A DNA stretch of 64,000 bases from contig NZ_KV810467.1 in NCBI RefSeq assembly GCF_001812805.1, positions 37,008 to 101,007 of the forward strand. The letters run 5' to 3'. Below, one piece after another: positions 43,101 through 50,545 of this stretch. Position numbers and translations under genes: made by a program. The number at the start of each line of letters is the position of its first letter. The stretch's first letter is position 1. The stretch comes from Corynebacterium sp. HMSC078H07. Lineage in GTDB: Bacteria; Actinomycetota; Actinomycetes; Mycobacteriales; Mycobacteriaceae. Under the pieces are notes generated by a model. It did not search any database. It saw nothing but the letters and a program-made list of their open reading frames with translations, and was not told where the DNA came from.

Positions 43101-43505
43101 ACGATTAGCTCGCAGTTCGATTCCGGCACCCCGGCCCTGCTGGACTGGTCGGTAGCCTTGCAGTTCCCGTGCCAGCGCACCTTTGACCACTATGCCGGCG
43201 TGACGGAGATTCCGCAGTTCCGCATTCTTCCCGACGCCGCCGCACAGAACTCCCTCACGGACTTCCAGTCCTTCTCCGGCGGTGGCGCCATGGCCACGGC
43301 GGAGGCAGTGAACTACTCCTACGAGATCCCGAGCTACCTCAACAACGATTGGGCGCGCGATTGGGGCTCCATTGAGAAGTACGAGCTGCGCACGAACTCC
43401 CAGGGTGACGCCCCCATCGAGGCGGATATCAACCACGAGGTCATCCAGCGCTCCGGGCTGTGGAAGAACTCGGAGATGAAGATTCGCCCTGAGTGGGAAC
43501 AGTAA
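40161..43505 (+). CDS. emb: Arabinofuranosyltransferase Emb (single corynebacterial EmbA/B/C homologue)
   Basis: A 1114-residue GT-C arabinosyltransferase, the ethambutol target family, which extends arabinan beyond the AftA-primed residue. The start is GTG 40161. An N-terminal extracytoplasmic domain (about 40-200) precedes roughly 13 helices. The catalytic loop carries FGSNTSDDGFILTMGRVSDH (about residues 257-276) with the GT-C Asp pair, then YYRWYGVPEAPFGAPYYD. A large C-terminal carbohydrate-binding part begins after residue 715 and contains an acidic Ser/Glu/Thr-rich linker near 790-830. Corynebacteria have one Emb where mycobacteria have three. The gene ends at a strong terminator. Confidence 0.95.
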   Translation: MSDRKTSAPQSLRLTAIIAGLIGFLCFVATPLLPVNQTQSSFDWPQQNSLQSINAPLISVAPEEIEAEIPLAAVDKLREGQDLLYGTIPPESKKASNRGMFVRAGEDGLSVTSLDEVLFSLTPEQVAKLPDDATLSINATEDGTTVTVGKHTTTSDEDMRPQVTGVYTEIDDTPGNLQELGNDLHIHVEVNSRFTSSPTVIKLIAMWLGLAMVVVSLVCLWRIDRLDGKRFGFMPETWKQIRPLDGVVAAILGWWYIFGSNTSDDGFILTMGRVSDHATYMANYYRWYGVPEAPFGAPYYDLVAWLSQLSSASIIVRLPSLVSALIIWFILSREMLPRFGGRVNDRRLAHWTAAFMFLAFWLPYNNGIRPEPIVALGVMVTWASFERAISTRRLLPAAVGTIVASITLAAGPTGLTAVGIFLVCLPALFRIMGERTQQVGWLALIAPFLASGTAVMVAAFGDQTLASVLESTRVRSQVGPSLPWYSEFVRYSTLFEPSVDGSLTRRFAMFTMLFCLALIIYAFIKNHRVVGAEVGPTQRLLAIMALSAFFLMFTPTKWTHHFGIYAGIAGVIAALGSVVLSQIAMRSPRARTFSIAAVIFLMAISLGGWNAWWYVSSFGIPWWDRTVQFKAIEANTVVLAIGMVVLAIGLYQSLVHDYRKNKAEANGTLEEFEKASAAKVSRWAGAMSAPIAAACILIVAFSCASFAKGYVAQADSYSVGKGNLASLRGNVCSLADSTLVETNTNDAFLSPVEGEFKNSLVNKKEDNYGFGPNMIKEDIEPENLNSASVGAIANTTGDSSASSNEQKELTETTENEEKAAEVTDSSAGGVRGTLGVNGSEMHLPFNLDYTKVPVMGSYSESQRSSATITTQWYNLPEESENTPVLAVSAAGKIYHHDVNGVEQEGTELTLEYGTLKNGKVTNTGEAELSDVGATPKWRNLRIALQDLPEEANVVRLVAVDDSTDEDDWMAFTPPRVPELATISSQFDSGTPALLDWSVALQFPCQRTFDHYAGVTEIPQFRILPDAAAQNSLTDFQSFSGGGAMATAEAVNYSYEIPSYLNNDWARDWGSIEKYELRTNSQGDAPIEADINHEVIQRSGLWKNSEMKIRPEWEQ

Positions 43506-43522
43506 AAGCTAGACAGCCCTAG

Positions 43523-44377
43523 CTAAGAAGTTGAGGCGGCGGACTTGAGAAAGTCCGCCGTTTCTTTAATGCGCTGACGGGCCACCGTGGGGGTGGAAAT
43601 TCGGTGCATCGACACGTACTCGGCGGTCTGCGCTCCGGGGATATTGACGCGCGCGGCAATCTCGTCCTGCAGCGCGGTCTGGACAAGGATGCGCGGATAG
43701 TGGGCGGCCAGTGCCTCCTCGTCGAGGCTGTAGTCGCCACGGATCTCCTCCGGTAGCTTTTCCAGCGCGCCGAAGTCGGGGAAGGTGAGCAGGAGGGCGT
43801 CGGCAGGCACGAGCGCCGCTAGTGCACCACCGGAGGAATAGCCCCACACCGTGACGTGTTCTGCACCGTGCGCGCGGGCATAATCGACGGCCGCCTGAAC
43901 GGACTCAACCATGTCCGCCACGGTGTGCTCAGGCGCGAGCGGGTAATCGACGTCAATGATGGTGGTTCCGGATAGCTGCGCTGCCGCGGCGACCTCGGGA
44001 CGCCACTGCATCTCCAGTGCCTTGCCGTCTCCGCGCCACCAGCCGCCTGAGTGCAGCGATACGGCCCAGCGGCCACCGTCAGCTTCTGACGGTTCAAAGA
44101 TCGCTCCGACCTCAGCCTCCTGGACTCTGACGCCTTCCGTAAAGGCGGTACCGGGCAGGGAGTGATCGACCGCAGAGCCTAAGACCATCATGGAGGCCTG
44201 CACTATGCGATCGGGCAGCAGCGCACAGTAGCGATCGGCCTCCGGCGACCCGCCACCGGCCCACGGCGGGCGGAAATCCGGCAGCGGGTAGTGCACCTCC
44301 ATGTAGGAGGAGAGCTGTTCCAGTTGTTGTTCCGGCGTTAGCTGGCGGTCAGTACCGCCGATGGTCCACTCACTCAT
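43523..44377 (-). CDS. Alpha/beta-hydrolase, esterase/lipase HSL-like
   Basis: A 284-residue alpha/beta-hydrolase with an HGG-like oxyanion motif variant (SLHSGGWWRGDG, about 127), the nucleophile elbow GYSSGGALAAL (about 194), a YPLAPEHTVADMVESVQAAV segment typical of the hormone-sensitive-lipase type, and an acidic/His pair near the C-terminus (QDEIAARV, SMHRIS). No signal peptide. Substrate unknown; a small acyl ester is likely. It is convergent with emb, and the emb terminator lies inside its last codons. Confidence 0.8.
   Translation of the reverse strand: MSEWTIGGTDRQLTPEQQLEQLSSYMEVHYPLPDFRPPWAGGGSPEADRYCALLPDRIVQASMMVLGSAVDHSLPGTAFTEGVRVQEAEVGAIFEPSEADGGRWAVSLHSGGWWRGDGKALEMQWRPEVAAAAQLSGTTIIDVDYPLAPEHTVADMVESVQAAVDYARAHGAEHVTVWGYSSGGALAALVPADALLLTFPDFGALEKLPEEIRGDYSLDEEALAAHYPRILVQTALQDEIAARVNIPGAQTAEYVSMHRISTPTVARQRIKETADFLKSAASTS
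43537..43560 (+). terminator. emb terminator embedded in the convergent hydrolase gene
   Basis: A perfect 10-bp stem CGGCGGACTT/AAGTCCGCCG with GAGA loop, followed by TTTCTTT on the plus strand, 32 bp after the emb stop. The same bases encode the last residues of the minus-strand esterase, so coding and termination functions overlap. Confidence 0.8.
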
Positions 44378-44391
44378 GGAACCCCAGGGTA

Positions 44392-46308
44392 CTACCAGAT
44401 GGTGACGCGCTCCTCCGGTGCGATGCCGCCTTCGACGTCGAAGGCCTGGTAGAACTCATCGATGTTCTCCGCGATGATGTTGCAGCGGAACTCCGCCGGG
44501 GAATGCGGATCGATGGCGAGGTACTGGGCGGCCATCTCCGGGCGAATAGCGGTGCGCCATACGCGCGCCCAGGCCAGGAAGAAACGCTGCAGGCCGGTGT
44601 ACTCCTGCTGCGCCAGCTCCGGCTCGGCGCCCTCCGCTTCGAACGGCGCGAGCTGGCCATTGATATCGAGGCCCTTATCGGCGCAGTAGTTCTTGTACGC
44701 CACCACGGCGATACCCAGTCCACCCAGGTCACCGATGTTCTCGCCCAAGGTGAAGCTGCCGTTCACGCCGGCAGAGTCAGTCCCTTCCAGTACCTTCGGC
44801 ACCTTGCCCTGATACTGGTCCACGAGCTTGGCGGTGAGCTTCTCAAAGGCGGCGCGGTCCTCCTCGGTCCACCAAGAGTTGAGGTTGCCTTGGCCGTCGT
44901 ACTGCGAGCCTTGGTCGTCGAAGCCGTGGCCAATCTCGTGGCCAATGACCGCACCGATGGCGCCAAAATTCTCCGCGGCGTCTGCCTCTGGGTTGTAAAA
45001 GGGCGGGCGCAGGATAGCAGCCGGGAAGGTGATGTCATTGACCACCGGGTTGTAGAAGGCGTTGACGGTTTGCGGGGTGGAGAACCACTCATCACGGTCC
45101 GCCGGCTTGCCAATCTTGGCTAGCTCATAATCGTGGTTCCAGGCGCTACCCGCGCGGACATTGGCCACCAGGTCCGCGCCCTTGGGGGAAAACTCCAAGT
45201 CGGAATAATCACGCCACGTGTCCGGGTAGCCGATCTTGGCCTTGAACTGGGAGAGCTTCTCCAGCGCGCGCTCGCGAGTGGCCGGGGTCATCCACTCCAA
45301 CTGAGAGATGCGCTCGCGGTAGGCAGCGGTGAGGTAATCCACCAGCTCATCCATCTCGGATTTGGAGGACGGCGGGAAGTGCTTGTCCACGAAGACCTTG
45401 CCAATCTCCTGGCCCACCATGTTTTCCGCCAGGCCCACGGCGCGCTTCCAGCGATCGCGCTGCTCCGTGGCGCCCGAGAGCGCGGTGCCGTAGAACTCGA
45501 AGTTCTTACGGCCAATCTCCTCGGTGAGGTAGGGCGCACGCGATAGCAGGATGTGCCAGGTCGCCCACAGCTGCCAATCCGCCATGCGGCCAGCGGTGAA
45601 CAGGCCCTCAAGGTGCTCAAAATAAGAAGGCATCATGGCCACCGCGCGGTGCTCCGGCAGTCCCCCACCCTTCAGGATGGCGCGGGTGATGCTGGGCAGC
45701 TTGGCGACGTCCACCGGGTTATACGTCTTCACCGCATCGCGCGAGGCCACCACGTCCCAGTGGCCGGCCGCAAGCTCCTTTTCTAGGGCCACGATACGGG
45801 TCGCTGCGGTTTCTGCACCGAGGCCAAACAGGCGAGCCGGGTCGAGGAAACCCAGCATGGCGGCCATGTGCTTTTCATAGGCGGCAAGGACCTCAGCGTG
45901 GGCCTCTTCGCGGTAATAGGCCTCATCGGGCAGGCCGAGGCCGGACTGGATGATGTAGGCCACCGCATCTTCAGAATTGGAGTCCTTTTCGACCCAGAAC
46001 GTCACCGGCGCGCCCACACCTTCGCGCTCGAGCACACCGAGGTTGTGGGCAAGCTCCTCCGGGTCAGCGGCGACTAGCTTGTCTAGGTCAGCTGCCAGAG
46101 TATCGGTACCCGCAGCATTGACTCCCTCCGTGTCCATATGGGAGGCGTAGAGGGTTCCTGGGCGGCCAGAATCCTCCTTGACGATGTCATGGACAAGCTC
46201 TTCGGCTTCATCGCGTAGTGCGTGGAATGTTCCGTCTACTCCGCGGTCATCTGGGATGACGTGGGCTTCAACCCACGGGCCGTTAACAAATTGGTACAGA
46301 TCCTTCAT
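44392..46308 (-). CDS. M13-family zinc metallopeptidase (neprilysin/PepO-like)
   Basis: A 638-residue M13 peptidase. The zinc site HEIGHGFDDQG and the downstream GENIGDLGGLG (third ligand Glu plus catalytic Asp) are intact. Upstream NAFYNPVVNDITFPAAIL is the substrate-binding NAFY motif, and the protein ends in the family CxxW-like position with VTIW. The start MKDLYQFVNGPWVE at 46308 is typical. There is no signal peptide, so it is probably an intracellular oligopeptidase. The gene is 14 bp downstream of the esterase gene's start on the same strand. Confidence 0.93.
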   Translation of the reverse strand: MKDLYQFVNGPWVEAHVIPDDRGVDGTFHALRDEAEELVHDIVKEDSGRPGTLYASHMDTEGVNAAGTDTLAADLDKLVAADPEELAHNLGVLEREGVGAPVTFWVEKDSNSEDAVAYIIQSGLGLPDEAYYREEAHAEVLAAYEKHMAAMLGFLDPARLFGLGAETAATRIVALEKELAAGHWDVVASRDAVKTYNPVDVAKLPSITRAILKGGGLPEHRAVAMMPSYFEHLEGLFTAGRMADWQLWATWHILLSRAPYLTEEIGRKNFEFYGTALSGATEQRDRWKRAVGLAENMVGQEIGKVFVDKHFPPSSKSEMDELVDYLTAAYRERISQLEWMTPATRERALEKLSQFKAKIGYPDTWRDYSDLEFSPKGADLVANVRAGSAWNHDYELAKIGKPADRDEWFSTPQTVNAFYNPVVNDITFPAAILRPPFYNPEADAAENFGAIGAVIGHEIGHGFDDQGSQYDGQGNLNSWWTEEDRAAFEKLTAKLVDQYQGKVPKVLEGTDSAGVNGSFTLGENIGDLGGLGIAVVAYKNYCADKGLDINGQLAPFEAEGAEPELAQQEYTGLQRFFLAWARVWRTAIRPEMAAQYLAIDPHSPAEFRCNIIAENIDEFYQAFDVEGGIAPEERVTIW

Positions 46309-46350
46309 GCACGCCACTCTATGTCAGAAGCACACGTTAGTGTGGTGCGC

Positions 46351-46845
46351 ATGACTTCTTATCGTTTTCCGCCGGCGAAGATGACGGGACCTTTCTTCGC
46401 CGTGCTCGGGGCAACCCTCCTTGTCCTTGGTTCGCCCGCTGTACTGAGCTTGGCCTTGCCCGAGCGCGAACCTGAGATGGAAGAGGTGGTGCTCGATGAC
46501 CCTGACTGGCGCCAGCCCATCGACGGTCTGAAATGCAGCGTGAACCATGATTCCATGGCCAACCAAGCCTGGGACTGCGGCGATACCTTGGTCGAGGCCT
46601 ATGTCACCGAAGGCGTCGAGGACGATGAACTCGCCCTGCGCCGCGCAGTGCGCGCAACCAATTTCGAAGGCATGCCGCGGGAAGAGGACGTGAAAGATGT
46701 CGGGGGCATTCTTACCCTTGAAAAAGATGGCTTCATTCCGGTCTTCGCCTTCAGCGTGGCCAAAGGCGATCTCAATTATCAAATCGTGTTCTCCGATGGT
46801 GACCCGACCGACCTTGCCCAGCAGTTTATGGAGGCTTTCCGATGA
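46351..46845 (+). CDS. Hypothetical membrane-anchored protein
   Basis: A 164-residue protein with one N-terminal hydrophobic helix (MTGPFFAVLGATLLVLG) and an extracytoplasmic part with two cysteines (LKCSVNH and AWDCGDT). ATG 46351 is used; an in-frame ATG at 46321 would add ten residues. The stop overlaps the PrsW start by four bases (ATGA), so it is translationally coupled to that protease. It could be a partner or substrate. No family was recognised. Confidence 0.65.
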   Translation: MTSYRFPPAKMTGPFFAVLGATLLVLGSPAVLSLALPEREPEMEEVVLDDPDWRQPIDGLKCSVNHDSMANQAWDCGDTLVEAYVTEGVEDDELALRRAVRATNFEGMPREEDVKDVGGILTLEKDGFIPVFAFSVAKGDLNYQIVFSDGDPTDLAQQFMEAFR

Positions 46846-47690
46846 GCAAGATTTTCCGAATCACCCTGTGGATCATCATTGGTCTGTGCCTACCTATTTC
46901 CCTGTTTAACCTGCTCGGCATTTTCTTCGTGGCTCCGCTGCCAGGCCTCGTAAGTCTCATCATCGGCGTCGCCTTCTTGGCGCTGGGCCTGTTCCTGTGG
47001 AGTCGCAGTCCGATGTGGGCACGGCCGGGGAAAGGGTGGGCATCGGCAAGCGTACTCTGGGGCGCCGGTGCTGCCGTGACCTTGGCGCTGCTGTCAGCGA
47101 CCCCACTGACCGACCTCTCCGTGGGTCTGGGCTGGGAGGAATCCATGATGTCCTGGGGTGGCGCCTATCCGGAGGAATTTGCCAAGGCCCTTGGCGTGGT
47201 CTTCGTCCTCCTCAGCTTTCGCCAGCTCAACCGGCCGTGGCACGGCTTCATCGTCGGCGCACTCGTGGGCTGGAGCTTCGAAGTCCTGGAAAACAGCCTG
47301 TACTCCGCCATGGGCGCGCTGATGCACCCCACCTCGGACTGGATAGGCATGTTCCAAATGTGGGGCCTGCGCCTTGTGGCCGGTCCGTGCCTGCACATGT
47401 GCTTTACAGCCATCGCTGGTTTTGGCATCGGCTGGGCCATTTACGCGGCACATAAGCCCTGGTGGTGGCGCCTCGGCATCGGCGTGGGCGCACTGTTTTT
47501 CTCCTTCTGCCTCCACTTTGCGTGGAACTACATGTGGGATGAGACCTGGCAGCTGATTACGCAGTATGTCCTCGTGGCGCTCATCATGTACCCGACGGTC
47601 ATCTACCTGGGCATCCGCGCCCACCGCCTGGCCAAGAACGATGACACCTATTCACACTCACCTGGCGCAGCCAGCCTGCGCGGGGCATAG
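46842..47690 (+). CDS. PrsW-family intramembrane metalloprotease
   Basis: A 282-residue membrane protein with eight or so helices and the PrsW glutamate and histidine motifs: YPEEFAKALGV (EE in a membrane segment), GWSFEVLENSLYS and HMCFTAIAGFGIG, with a final FCLHFAWNYMWDE. PrsW-type enzymes cleave anti-sigma factors in Bacillus; here the substrate is unknown. The gene overlaps the upstream membrane-anchored protein, which is a plausible regulator or target. Confidence 0.88.
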   Translation: MSKIFRITLWIIIGLCLPISLFNLLGIFFVAPLPGLVSLIIGVAFLALGLFLWSRSPMWARPGKGWASASVLWGAGAAVTLALLSATPLTDLSVGLGWEESMMSWGGAYPEEFAKALGVVFVLLSFRQLNRPWHGFIVGALVGWSFEVLENSLYSAMGALMHPTSDWIGMFQMWGLRLVAGPCLHMCFTAIAGFGIGWAIYAAHKPWWWRLGIGVGALFFSFCLHFAWNYMWDETWQLITQYVLVALIMYPTVIYLGIRAHRLAKNDDTYSHSPGAASLRGA

Positions 47691-47705
47691 GTGAGTCTCT
47701 TGTGA

Positions 47706-48488
47706 TTAGCACACGTGGGAGGATCCCGGTACACGGCGTTTGAGCTCCTCGCATGCGCGATCCCGCACATCCTGCGGTGTCGGCGGGGCGGGCGGCGCAG
47801 GTACGGCCGGCGGTGCGGGGACGTCGACTGCCCCAAGCACATCCGCGGTGAGATCGCCCGGCGATCCATAGGTATTAGCCGCCACGGTGTAGCCCGGACC
47901 AAAGGACGCGGTGGCGTGTACCTGGCGGTCATCTGACCACCCAAACTTCGTCCCTAGAATGCCGGGAATCTGCGCGGTGCCAAAGTCTTGGCGGTAGCCA
48001 TCTGATGCAGCGGGTGCTGCCGTGGACATGCCCTTCATGATGGGAGCAGCAACCGGGTCCGTAGAGATGGCGCCGAGGAAGCGGGCGAGGTCCTCCGTTG
48101 ACGTCGTAGACTGGCCCCAGTACCCGTTGTGATGGGTCTCCCCCAGCTGATATTCGCTAATAATGCCAGGGATGGCCTGGGGGTACTTGCGCTCTAGGTC
48201 GCTTGCGGTGCCGTCCTCAGAGAAACGGATCATGTTCTCCACGCGGGCTTTGTCCTCCGGTGCACCGTATTTCAGCACCCACATGCCCAGGTACAGCTTG
48301 ACTAGGGACACAGCGGGGCGGGACTCTTGGCTATTAGGCGTGGACGCCACGTTGCCGTCGGCATAGCGGACGGTCACTTGCGTGCGTGGCGGGACTTTTC
48401 CTGGGTCAAAGGTAAGTGCCTGGGCAGCCGGCGCCGCGGCAAGAGTGGCGGTGAGGGTGAGCGCGAGGGCTCCAGTTTTTGTCAGCAC
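47706..48488 (-). CDS. Secreted serine hydrolase, class A beta-lactamase-like
   Basis: A 260-residue exported protein with a Sec signal peptide (MLTKTGALALTLTATLAAAP, cleavage near AQA). The fold has SLVK (S-x-x-K nucleophile, about residue 64), an SxN-like FSEDGTASDL segment and a TKFGW stretch in place of KTG. The usual ExxLN omega-loop glutamate is not apparent, so it is more likely a peptidoglycan-related hydrolase or lipoprotein relative than a drug-hydrolysing enzyme. A Pro/Ala-rich linker and a cysteine-containing tail (EELKRRVPGSSHVC) end it. Confidence 0.75.
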   Translation of the reverse strand: MLTKTGALALTLTATLAAAPAAQALTFDPGKVPPRTQVTVRYADGNVASTPNSQESRPAVSLVKLYLGMWVLKYGAPEDKARVENMIRFSEDGTASDLERKYPQAIPGIISEYQLGETHHNGYWGQSTTSTEDLARFLGAISTDPVAAPIMKGMSTAAPAASDGYRQDFGTAQIPGILGTKFGWSDDRQVHATASFGPGYTVAANTYGSPGDLTADVLGAVDVPAPPAVPAPPAPPTPQDVRDRACEELKRRVPGSSHVC

Positions 48489-48518
48489 AAAAGCTGAGTC
48501 TAGACCTCATTGTGAGGT

Positions 48519-48827
48519 TTATCCCATGTCAACGAGGAGTACTCCCCCAATGATGAGCGCCACTCCGAGTCCTTTGAGCCACGTAAACGGTTCACGGAAG
48601 AGCGCAAAGGAAGCCAGTGCGGTAAGCGCAACACCGCAGGCAGTCCAGATTCCATACGCCACGCCTAGGGGCATACCCTCGCGCAAGGCCAAGGAGAGAA
48701 ATACATACGAGGACACGTAGGCCACCACGACCCACACAATCCACGCCTTCTGACCGTGCACGGCTAGCATGCGCAGCCCCAGCGTGCCGGCTACTTCAAT
48801 GAGGATGGCAAGAGCTAGCCAGGTCAC
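48519..48827 (-). CDS. Small multidrug resistance (SMR) transporter, subunit 2
   Basis: A 102-residue four-helix SMR protein (MTWLALAILIEVAGTLGLRML with the membrane Glu at position 11 essential for proton/drug exchange, then PLGVAYGIWTACGV). Its start overlaps the stop of the upstream SMR gene by four bases. Paired, unequal SMR genes usually form a heterodimeric exporter (EbrAB/YkkCD type). Substrates may be quaternary ammonium compounds or guanidinium. Confidence 0.88.
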   Translation of the reverse strand: MTWLALAILIEVAGTLGLRMLAVHGQKAWIVWVVVAYVSSYVFLSLALREGMPLGVAYGIWTACGVALTALASFALFREPFTWLKGLGVALIIGGVLLVDMG

Positions 48828-49177
48828 GGCTGAACCTCCACGAGCTCAGGCTTCGGCTCACGGCCGCCCATCTCCACGCAGGCCACGCCAGCGATGATGC
48901 AGCCCATGCCCACCAGCATGAGGGGTGTGAGCTGCTCGCCGAAGAAAAGCGCGGACAATCCCGCGGTAAGGACCACGCCCGTAGCACCCCAGATTCCGTA
49001 GGCCGCGCCCACGTGCATGCCGCAGCGCAGCACCTGGTGCAGCGAGGAAAAGGCTGCAACGTATCCCAGCACTACCACGACGTATACCGCCGGGTGCGCT
49101 AGCGCGACCTTGAGGCAGAGCGTGGCGGTTACTTCGCTGAGGATGGCGATGGTGAGGAAGAACCAGGCGCGCATCAC
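48824..49177 (-). CDS. Small multidrug resistance (SMR) transporter, subunit 1
   Basis: A 117-residue SMR protein with the same core (FFLTIAILSEVTATLCLKV, membrane Glu in SEVTAT; HVGAAYGIWGATGVVLTAG) and a longer hydrophilic C-terminus (GGREPKPELVEVQP) than its partner. A strong AAAGGAAAGGAAA ribosome-binding region precedes it. It is first in the SMR pair and likely antiparallel partner to the second subunit. No riboswitch-like structure was seen upstream. Confidence 0.88.
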   Translation of the reverse strand: MMRAWFFLTIAILSEVTATLCLKVALAHPAVYVVVVLGYVAAFSSLHQVLRCGMHVGAAYGIWGATGVVLTAGLSALFFGEQLTPLMLVGMGCIIAGVACVEMGGREPKPELVEVQP

Positions 49178-49189
49178 GTTTCCTTTCCT

Positions 49190-49498
49190 TTATGGGGCGT
49201 GCTTGCCGACGCCCCTCAGATCCTCCGCATCCAACCCACACTCCGCAAGGAGCACGCGGTCACCGTTGTGCGCAATCCCTTCCGCATCCCAGTGGTCGTG
49301 GGCGGCAGAGGTGTGGGCGCGGCCCGTACTGTTGACCACGCGCCACCAGGGCAGGTCTGCGCCCTTCGACATCACCCAGCCCACATACCGCGCGCCCACG
49401 CCAACCACCTTGGCAATCTCACCGTAGGTGGACACATTACCGGGCGGAATTCGGCGCACGACGGCGCACACATCCTCTATACGCCCAGGTGTCGTCAT
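49190..49498 (-). CDS. Alkyltransferase-like DNA repair protein (MGMT family, ATL)
   Basis: A 102-residue MGMT-fold protein from ATG 49498, with IPPGNVSTYGEIAKVVG (helix-turn-helix and arginine-finger region) and the active-site motif changed to PWWRVVNS. The acceptor Cys of PCHRV is Trp, which defines ATL proteins. These bind O6-alkylguanine without repairing it and recruit nucleotide excision repair. Only the C-terminal DNA-binding domain is present, as usual for ATLs. It lies upstream of the SMR pair in the same direction, with 12 bp between. Confidence 0.9.
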   Translation of the reverse strand: MTTPGRIEDVCAVVRRIPPGNVSTYGEIAKVVGVGARYVGWVMSKGADLPWWRVVNSTGRAHTSAAHDHWDAEGIAHNGDRVLLAECGLDAEDLRGVGKHAP

Positions 49499-49526
49499 GG
49501 TGCCGTGTACTCTCCGAGAGATCCGG

Positions 49527-50231
49527 TTAGAGCTCGATGGGCTCATCCGGGGCGTCCTCGACCTCACATAAGGTCAGCGTGGCGCCCGTTGAATCCGCAA
49601 TAAGGCATAGGCGGCCAAATGGGGACTCGTGCGGCTCACGGATCACCTCACCACCATTATCAAGGGCGGCCCTGGCCGCCCGGTCGACGTCCCGCACACC
49701 CAGGTAGGTCTGCCAAAAACTGGGCAGGCCTTCTGCATGCCAGAAGCCGGCAAAGGCAGCGCCTTCTTCCTCCGCAAGCGCGTACTCCTCATCGCCGCGG
49801 ATTTCCCAGTCAAAAAGCTCGCCATAGAAGTCCAAGGCGGAGCGGAAGTTCTCGGAGACAGCCAGCTCATGCCACACCGGGGTGCCCGGCTCGCCGCCGG
49901 CCACGAAGCGGTCCAGCTCCGGCTGCACCAGCCCGAACACGGCGCCGGTGTTATCCAGCACAAGAGCCAAGGGCTCTCCCAAGGCCAAAATCTTTCCACC
50001 GAGCTGCTCCACTCGAGCACAATCAGCCTCCAGATCGCGGGAGAGGAAGTAGGTGGCCCAGGTGTCCTGGCCCGGAACGATCTCTGCAACGGGCAGGCCC
50101 TGGAGGCGGGCAATGCCGTCCTCAAACTCCCAGCCCAACACCGCGGAGTAAAACCTCTCCGATGCCTGCACATCGGAGCTGGCCAAGGTAATCCCGTAGG
50201 GCATGCCTACTTCCGCTTCAAAAGCCGGCAT
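49527..50231 (-). CDS. VOC-family protein with two glyoxalase-like domains
   Basis: A 234-residue protein with two tandem vicinal-oxygen-chelate domains: GITLASSDVQASERFYSAVL at the start and WHELAVSENFRSALDFYGEL from about residue 117, each with a beta-alpha-beta-beta-beta pattern. Such proteins range from metal-dependent lyases to antibiotic-binding proteins, and no substrate is predictable. The start MPAFEAEV at 50231 shares its base with the stop of the S4-domain gene (TAATG), so the two are coupled. Confidence 0.82.
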   Translation of the reverse strand: MPAFEAEVGMPYGITLASSDVQASERFYSAVLGWEFEDGIARLQGLPVAEIVPGQDTWATYFLSRDLEADCARVEQLGGKILALGEPLALVLDNTGAVFGLVQPELDRFVAGGEPGTPVWHELAVSENFRSALDFYGELFDWEIRGDEEYALAEEEGAAFAGFWHAEGLPSFWQTYLGVRDVDRAARAALDNGGEVIREPHESPFGRLCLIADSTGATLTLCEVEDAPDEPIEL

Positions 50232-50527
50232 TAGAGGTTCCTCCACTTCTCCGGATCGAAATCATCATCGGCGGTGGCTTCATCAAAGTAATCATCATCC
50301 TCGTCCTCGGCGGCGACGCGGACGCAGGTGTCGGTGACACAGATGACGTCGCCAAGCGCGAGCGTGGCTCCACGCTGCGTGACAACCTCACCGTTGACGG
50401 TGACCTGGCCTTGCTCGATGAGCTCTTTAGCCTCGCCGCCGGTAGCGACCAAGGAAGCCAGCTTGAGGAACTGGCCGAGCTTGATGGATTCTCCCCTAAT
50501 TGAGACGTCTAGCATGCTGACCAGCAT
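50231..50527 (-). CDS. S4-domain RNA-binding protein
   Basis: A 98-residue protein with an S4 RNA-binding domain: LGQFLKLASLVATGGEAKEL and GQVTVNGEVVTQRGATLALG, then an acidic tail (EDEDDDYFDEATADDDFD). It is of the small YaaA/YbcJ-like class that binds structured RNA, possibly rRNA or tRNA. An inner ATG at 50512 (MLDVSIRGE) is also a good start. It is the upstream partner of the VOC gene. Confidence 0.82.
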   Translation of the reverse strand: MLVSMLDVSIRGESIKLGQFLKLASLVATGGEAKELIEQGQVTVNGEVVTQRGATLALGDVICVTDTCVRVAAEDEDDDYFDEATADDDFDPEKWRNL

Positions 50528-50545
50528 ACCTAGCCACCATCGTGG

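Noticed and set aside
42312..43436. 374-codon minus-strand open frame
   Set aside because: Antisense to the C-terminal domain of Emb; no ribosome-binding site or recognisable domain.
47706..48488. Acquired beta-lactamase resistance gene
   Set aside because: S-x-x-K is present, but the omega-loop Glu and KTG motifs are not typical, and the base composition matches the chromosome.
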